A DNA stretch of 64,000 nt from Diphasiastrum complanatum (lineage: Eukaryota > Streptophyta > Lycopodiopsida > Lycopodiales > Lycopodiaceae): positions 29,760,149-29,824,148 of the forward strand of contig CM055100.1 of assembly GCA_029204225.1 (NCBI GenBank), read 5' to 3'. Below are positions 57,982 through 64,000 of the stretch, in pieces (the first letter of the stretch is position 1; each line of letters opens with the position of its first letter). Made by a program: the position numbers and the translations under genes. Below the pieces are notes generated by a model, which worked only from the letters and a program-made list of their open reading frames with translations, ran no database searches and was not told the origin of the DNA.

Positions 57982-59779
57982 CTAGCGGCGTCTCCCAGCA
58001 GTCTCCTTTTGAGCATGGAAATAGACAGCTGCAACAGGCATGCCCAGCCCATGCTCTTGAGCAAAGCTTCGCGTGCTGAAGTTTTGACGTACATGCGGGG
58101 CCACTATCTGATTTGGGCTTCGGTGCTTGAAGAGTGTGAAAACGTATCTGTGGATCCCAATCGGTGGCCTCGGCGCTGCATAGGGAACTATCTCCCTACC
58201 TGTTTGAAAGACAACTGTCAGAACTAGCGTGTGATTTATGGTAAATTCATAGCATACAAGGAAGTTTATCTGATTTATAAAAGATTAACTGTATTATAAC
58301 CAGATTACTTTTGAGCAGAAAGAAAGAGCACGTAAAATTTTTTTGAGAACGCACAGGCTGACAATACCTTTTGTGGCGTCTGAGGCTCCTGGAATATCCG
58401 TAACAATCCTGATCCGAATTTCCGCAACAAACAACACACTCAGCACATGGATCGCAATTATCTCACAAAAATTTCGCTACAACGACCTCAAGGCTCACAC
58501 CAATTATATTTGATCTTTTAAGAACTAATACGCTATTGTTGATAAAGCGATAAAACATCTGTAGGAAGCTTGATGCAAAGTGGAGGGTCCCTACTATCAA
58601 CTACAAAGAGCACTTTTTAAAACTCCTTTCAAGCATGGAGCTCACGTGGCCGGGGCAATGATGGAAATTTGTTTATATATGTTAAATGACTATTGACTAT
58701 ATAAATTTAAGTAAAAGCTCCCAGCCAACAAAGTAAGTGGTCTGTACCAATGGACCCATTCTCTCAGTGCTGGTTCGCTTGGGCTCGGAGCATCCGGGTC
58801 TGTCATCACCTGTTACAAAAGCAGTTTTAGGTGAGATCAATGTTAGCCAAAATCGGTATTAGCATTCAAGAAGTCAAGTCAAGTTTCAACACACTGTCTA
58901 TCAGTTCAAAAAGGCCAAAAAATGTGTCTCATCTTGGATGCTTTTTACTCTACTGATGTAGCGGATTCCTTGAGCACTGTTAGATACTTAGCAAATAGCA
59001 TTACTCTAAGTCTAATACCATATATCCAGTACTTGCTTGTTATGAATTATTCCTTAAACAACAAGTATTTGTAAGAAGATCTCAGATTTGCGTGTCATGA
59101 GAATACAAGCTAGACAGGATCGTACATCATTTCTATTATCCTGATGTTATCTGCTGAATGCTGTGATGCAATAGATCTCTGTCTAAATAATCTCTGTAAC
59201 TCTTAGAGAATCAGCCACGGCAATGACATTGCAAAAACTCCTTATAACCAACACAAGTCCATTCAGTGTACGAGAATGTATAACTTAGGACAAGATCTGA
59301 ACAGCGTATCATAGCTTCCCACATTCTCATATCAGGAGTTAGTTACACACGAGTGAGACAAGGCATCTGCTATTTGTAGCTTTGCCGATGTAAACTGGAA
59401 GAAAATACAACACTACGAAACCTACATCAGCACACTTTTAGGAGGATGTTTAATAAGCATGAGATAGATTTTTCAAAGTGCAACTCATTTCTCAACAATC
59501 TACAAGATTATAACGCATAATGTCTTTTTCTCCGTGTGCACTTACGAGCGTAAAGTAGGAGCAGCGTTCGTCATAACGGCTACTTAATTGCACGTCGGGA
59601 GTTGCAATTATCATAGATGGTCTCAACTCGCAGCCATTGCTAACTTGTTTGCTTCCATACGAGACAGCCATATCTACTGTAGGAACAAACATCTCTAGAA
59701 CATCTCCTATCACCTTCCCAAGCACGAGGGAATCTGTGGGTCGAGGTATCCTTGTATACCCATGCATGTTTTGAGGCAT
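57982..59779 (-). CDS. MFT: MOTHER OF FT AND TFL1-like protein (PEBP family), intact
   Basis: Four exons on the minus strand: 59546-59779, 58748-58809 (62 nt), 58366-58406 (41 nt) and 57982-58199, with GT-AG introns of 736, 341 and 166 bp; 184 aa, no interruption. Exon lengths 62 and 41 are diagnostic of the plant FT/TFL1/MFT family. Motifs: GKVIGDVLEMFVPTV, NGCELRPS, the ligand-pocket DPDAPSPSEP, REWVHW, PRPPIGIHRYVF and the end YFHAQKETAGRRR. Trp in REWVHW (Tyr in FT, His in TFL1) together with PSPSEP points to the MFT clade. MFT proteins are cytosolic/nuclear regulators; in Arabidopsis MFT acts in abscisic-acid control of seed germination. Start: Met 59779, but Met 59767 (MHGYTRIPRP) is equally possible. 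The only clearly intact gene here. Confidence 0.93.
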
Positions 59780-59989
59780 TTAGTTACAAGCTCAACTAGA
59801 ATCTCCTAACTTTTCTTCTCAGTTTGTAATTGCCACAAACCCAACTTCTTTCCTGAATATCAGAAATGCTTCATCAAGGTCTGCAAGCTCAAATGCTCGA
59901 GCGACACAGGTGGTATACATACTATGCAATGAGAGGTTAAGCATCCTTATATAGTCAGAACCAGCCCAGACGAAGCAAGGAAGAACAAT

Positions 59990-60040
59990 TTGGCTGATTA
60001 GAAAAGTGATGGGCTCAGGAAATATATAAATAAACGCGAC
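59990..60040 (-). promoter_or_regulatory. Likely MFT core promoter
   Basis: On the minus strand TTTATTTATATATTTCC (about 60018-60034) is a TATA-type box about 245 bp upstream of the start codon. The transcription start would be near 59995, giving a 5' UTR of roughly 215 bp. The minus-strand frame at 59819-60139 overlaps this and is not a gene. Confidence 0.45.
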
Positions 60041-60535
60041 CAGTGCCAAAGAGGTATTTGAGAGGTGGAGGAAGATCATATTAGTCATGAGCTGGATAAA
60101 AGTACTGCTGCAGCTCGAATCTGAGCTGATGCTGATCAATGCTGGAGAATCTCATTAGCGCAGTCAAGGAGTGTCAAAACGTGCTGATATCGTGGTTCAA
60201 TATAACTAGATGAGCAGGATCATGAATTAACTTTCTTATATTTTACAAGGAGTCCTCATGACTATTGTGGGAGGATTAGCATAATTGGAAAGAGTAGTTC
60301 AGTCCTCTACAATTTTGGAGGACTGTCCGATTTTAGAAAATGGTGCCTTTAAAAGCCTAGGACTTCAAATTCCCAAAAGGTTACCTGTTACATTGCTTGG
60401 ATAAACATAAGCAACTAAACTAGAAAATTTATATTCTAAAGACTCCTAGAATCTATCACAATTACAAATATAGGCACTTTGCCACACACATTGTCACACA
60501 CATAAGACGAGGACCAGATTTGACTCGTCAGGCCT

Positions 60536-60808
60536 CACGTGGCATTGTCCGTGGCAATCATGTGGCAATGAGCATGGCAATGGTCACGTGGCACTGCCAC
60601 ACCGACAAACTTTCCTTCGTTGGACATTCCTCCGACAAGGTCTTGGGGGGGTGGAGGGAGTAAAAAAATTTGAAATTTAAATTGGCATGGCACTGCCACA
60701 CCACACTTTAAAATTGCCAAGCGTGGTAGTGCCATGTGTGGCAAAATTTTACAGAGAGTTTGCCACTCATGGCAAATTTTCAGGGAAATTTTTTTACAAT
60801 CACACGTG
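60536..60808. promoter_or_regulatory. G-box/ABRE cluster upstream of MFT
   Basis: CACGTGGC at 60536-60543 and 60585-60592 and CACGTG at 60803-60808, within a stretch rich in GTGGCA/TGCCAC words (60530-60830). ACGTGGC is the core abscisic-acid response element bound by bZIP factors of the ABI5 type. It lies about 0.5-0.8 kb upstream of the inferred transcription start. Confidence 0.5.
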
Positions 60809-60849
60809 ACACTGCCACCTAGAAGTTGTCAATAATCACATAAGCAATA

Positions 60850-61069
60850 GCAATCATTCACCATAAGCAATCATCACAAGGAGGAATTACAACACACACC
60901 ATGACTATCCACACTGAATGTAAAGTGTATAGATAAACTCTGATAGAGAGAGAGAAATCTAGGAGTTGACTAATAGACTAGCCTATAGCTAATTACAGCT
61001 GGTAATAGCTGTCAACAGTCAGGTACATCATAAATAGTAACACGGAAGTTTATCATTTTTTCCTAATAC
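60850..61069 (-). mobile_element. Probable 3' LTR of a minus-strand copia element
   Basis: On the minus strand the purine tract TTGAGGGAGAG (61070-61080) is followed by TATTAGGAAAAAATG, a worn TGTTAGG-type LTR start. The far end was not fixed. It marks the distal limit of the MFT upstream region. Confidence 0.4.
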
Positions 61070-62251
61070 TCTCCCTCAATGATAAAATTACATTCTTCTA
61101 CTCCAAATAGAGTACGAAATGTTTCAAATTTACATCTACCTAATGACTTAGTAGAAATATTTTTCACTTGATCTTCAGATTTATAGAAAACAAGATCTAC
61201 GGCTCCATAAAAATTTTTCTCTTGCACAAAGTGATAATGTATTTCGATGTGCTTGGTTCGAGCATGTAAAACTAAATTTTTGGCAAGGTGAATGCAGCTT
61301 TGGTTGTCGCAAGATATAGTAGTCGCATCCACCTGTGGTTGACCTAAATCAACAAGCAATCTTCATAACCATACCGGTTCCTATGTAGCTTTGCTGAGTG
61401 CACGATATTCAGCTTCTATCGAAGATAAGACTACTGTAGGTTGCTTTTTGCTGCTCCATGAAACTGCAACTATACCATAATTGAATGTATGACCACTGGT
61501 AGATCTTCTGTCATCAATATTACCTGCCCAATTGGCATCTATAACCTACGAACATTAGCACTTCAAGCTGATCATACTTCAAATCAAAGTTCAATGTCTC
61601 TCAAATGTACCTGAGAATATGTTTAGTAGACTTCCAGTGTGCTTGACTAGGATCTTGCATAAATTCACTTACAACACCAACAACATAAGAAATATCAGGT
61701 CGTGTGTGTGTGTCAAATAAATCAAACAACCCACCAGCTGCCCGTCCAAATAAGCATCCACTTTCTCAAATTCATCATATGCAGTAAGCTTCGTGTTGAC
61801 ATCCATCGATGTGCTCAAAGGCTTACAATCCTGCATATTGAACTTATAAAGCAAATCTCGTGCATATTTGCTTTGTGTAAGAAAGACAACATCTTCCTTT
61901 TGCCATACTTCATGTATTAAATACACCTCTTCACCCAACACTGTATTTAATAAAGCAGATTTAACATCCATTTGCTGGATCTTCCAACCATAGAAAGCAG
62001 AAATAATAATGATAGAACGTATAGTTACCATCTTAGCTATGGGTGTAAAGGTTTTCCTCAAAATACCTTTCTGTTGCTCAAATCCTCTCGCAACCAATTG
62101 TGCTTTGTACTTGTTGAGTTGCCCATCCGCTCCATATTTGATCTTATAAATCCATTTGCAAGTGATAGACGTTTTACCATCAAGTAGCTCAGCCAAGTTT
62201 CACATCCTATTTTTCGATATGGCTTCCATTTCTGTTTCCATAGCTACATGA
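61070..62251 (-). pseudogene. Copia RT/RNase H, internally deleted and interrupted
   Basis: Minus strand from 62251: AMETEMEAISKNRM, a TGA stop, NLAELLDGKTSITCKW, YKAQLVARGFEQQKGI, then IQQMDVKSALLNTVLGEEVY, where the sequence skips to FLTQSKYARDLLYKF, losing the YVDD region. RNase H follows: ISCDNQSCIHLAKNLVLHAR and TKHIEIHYHFVQEK, ending FIIEGEY and a stop at 61063. The upstream part of the element is displaced by the insertion at 62252. Confidence 0.87.
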
Positions 62252-62914
62252 TGTTAGAGCAATTTTCACATGGTTTTTGATGAATATTAGACATCTATGT
62301 GGATCCACACGTGTGAGGACATGTCCACACGTGTGAAATGACACTTGTAATATTCAGATCCATTTTGATTAGCTTTCATTTGAGTCTAATATGACATCTC
62401 CTAAATTATAGGAGTTAGGTCCTAGATTGTAGGAATCTAGAAGGTCAACACAAACCACCAATGGATGATGTGGCAAACTTGATAGATCTCATCCAAAGTG
62501 GATATGGATAAGTACAATGAGCTGTCCCACACATGCTAGATGCAGCTTAGAGAGAGATTATGGTGATTTTGTACTTGATCCATGATGGATTCTTTTTTGA
62601 GCTAATGATGAGAAATCTTGGTTTGTGGAGCTATCATTATGTTTTGACTCTCTTAAGCACTCTCTTTGTAGATGAATGCTTTGTAAATGATAAGTAAATT
62701 ATTTCTCTGTTATCAGGCCGTACAATAGCTATAATTCACATGTGTGAAGCCATGGATCATCTTTTTTTATTGTTCTTGCTTGGACTCACAAAGATTGTCA
62801 AGTAGAAGCTAGATTTGAAAGCTAGTCTTGATATAGATCAAGATCCCAAGCTACCAATCACTCTTTGTGATCATTTGTAGATCAATTTCAGTCCTTAAAC
62901 TCTGAAATTGGACA
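62252..62914 (+). mobile_element. 5' LTR (663 bp) of a plus-strand copia element
   Basis: Starts TGTTAGAGCAATTTTC and ends TTGGACA, with the primer site next. It is inserted into the minus-strand copia RT; the flanking pentamer on the left is CATGA or similar and its partner lies beyond the window. Two CACACGTGTG palindromes lie 20 bp apart at 62306-62315 and 62326-62335. Confidence 0.85.
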
Positions 62915-62927
62915 TGGTATCAGAGCC
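62915..62927 (+). other. Primer binding site
   Basis: TGGTATCAGAGCC, perfect initiator-Met site, directly after the LTR. The leader 62928-63530 has no gene but contains a 14-bp palindrome CTCACACGTGTGAG at 63074-63087. Confidence 0.9.
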
Positions 62928-63534
62928 AAGTCAAAGAGCTTAGTTGATGATCCAAAAATCTTCATTTTGGTGAAAGCATTGGTGCTAGAGTCACTTTGAA
63001 GGAGGGCAACCTTTTCTAATAGTTTACTTATGATGTTGAGGTCCAGATTAGTGTGTAAAGTTCAGATGTACTTCTCACACGTGTGAGAGCTGCTGGAGTT
63101 GTACTTTCACCAAAACTTTGTGTTTTTTTCAATATTTGAGCTTCAAACAAGTTGTGTAGAGTGAAACTAGTGATGTGCTTATGAAAGACCATTGTTTCCA
63201 TTATAGATTTGATGAGTGAATGGTGTTAGATTCTTATTAAACCTACAAACCCTTGTGAGAGAGTTTGAGGCTTATGTTTTTAGTTCAAGAGTGAAACTAA
63301 AACCAATTCTAAACACCATAGGAAGGCATTGGCACATCCAAAAATCAAATCCAAGGTTCTAAGTGAATAGATTGTGTAGAATACACTTTCCCAAATATTT
63401 TTGAGTTCAAGATCATTATAGATCTTGCTTCTTGAGTCTAGTGAGATTCAAGAGAGTAGCATTTTACTAAATTATGAGAAAGGAAGAAGGGAGAGCCTTT
63501 GAATAGTACATTTGTTGTACTTGTTACTAGATAG

Positions 63535-64000
63535 GCCTATCTTCTTGAGGCTAGTGAAAGGCTAAATTCTAATAATTATTCAACTTGGAAAGTAAGAATG
63601 GAGACACTACTTGTGCTCCAAGATATGTTTGCTCTTGTCATAGGAGAGGAAGAAGAACCTCAAGGAGGGCAAGATCAAGTGAGGTACAAAAAGAGAGCTA
63701 GACTAGCAATACATTGTTTGAAAATGAATGTTAGTAATGAACTTCTAAAGGAAGTAGCATCTTGTACCTCGGCCAAGAAACAAAGTTCTTCAAAGCATTA
63801 GAGGGAGTGATGAGAGTGCTCAAGAGTATGTCTTGAGAATAAAATCTCTCAACAAAGAACTTTCCACCATTAGTGAGGGTATTCATGATGATGAACTTGT
63901 CCAAATCATTTTGAATGGCCTTGGAGATGAGTTCTCCAATCTTGTACAAAGCTTTACTATTCAAGATGCACTACCTTCCATTGACAAGCTCCATAGTGTG
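63535..64000 (+). pseudogene. Copia Gag, runs off the right edge
   Basis: Plus strand: LNSNNYSTWKVRMETLLVLQ, then RARLAIHCLKMNVSNEL, a stop at 63799 and a frame change to ESAQEYVLRIKSLNKELSTI, DDELVQIILNGLGDEF and QDALPSIDKL at the edge. It is a UBN2-type copia Gag with a short central deletion near 63790-63815. Confidence 0.85.

Noticed and set aside
59819-60139. 106-aa minus-strand frame upstream of MFT
   Set aside because: Overlaps the inferred TATA box and 5' UTR, has no family motif and no splice link to MFT.

Overview
This is nuclear DNA of a seed plant with a repeat-rich genome. It has plant-type split genes with GT-AG introns, plant-type LTR retrotransposons primed by the initiator-Met tRNA, nested retroelements, and (TA)n, (CA)n and (CT)n microsatellites. 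I cannot place the species. I found no bacterial operon, CRISPR array, rRNA or tRNA gene. Almost every long open frame belongs to a decayed transposable element (TE).

Host genes. Two look real. (1) An intact MOTHER OF FT AND TFL1-like (MFT) gene lies on the minus strand at 57982-59779. It has four exons, including the family's diagnostic 62-nt and 41-nt exons, and encodes 184 aa. (2) A plus-strand gene of unknown identity has at least five exons between 16182 and 24798. Its introns are phase-consistent, and the first (5.2 kb) holds a Ty3/gypsy relic and a piece of an aspartic protease gene. A glycerophosphodiester phosphodiesterase (GDPD) fragment at 47420-47969 is a pseudogene inside a mobile element.

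Layout. 1-2360: 5' part of a minus-strand Ty1/copia element. 2361-11470: a plus-strand chromodomain-type Ty3/gypsy element split by a second one (5792-9262) with perfect target-site duplication. 11471-15632: gene-poor, with a 150-bp inverted repeat. 16182-24798: the five-exon gene with its TE-filled introns. 24800-33600: copia relics, including two members of one LTR family. 34090-49605: a chain of terminal-inverted-repeat (TIR) elements separated by (TA)n tracts, called here A0, A1, B and A2. B contains a BED-finger transposase relic and a copia insertion. A2 carries the GDPD fragment. 49640-50600: copia integrase relic. 50610-55617: a 5-kb TIR element (D) with two minus-strand genes, one of which looks like a transposase of a family I cannot name. 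56600-57190: copia relic. 57982-60830: MFT and its upstream region. 60850-62251: minus-strand copia relic interrupted by a younger plus-strand copia element (62252 to the window edge).

Most notable: element D with its hairpin-bearing inverted repeats, the (TA)n-separated A/B family with gene capture, the intact MFT gene with upstream CACGTGGC sites, and the non-canonical AG...CT ends of the nested gypsy element. Domain assignments come from reading translated frames; no database search was run.
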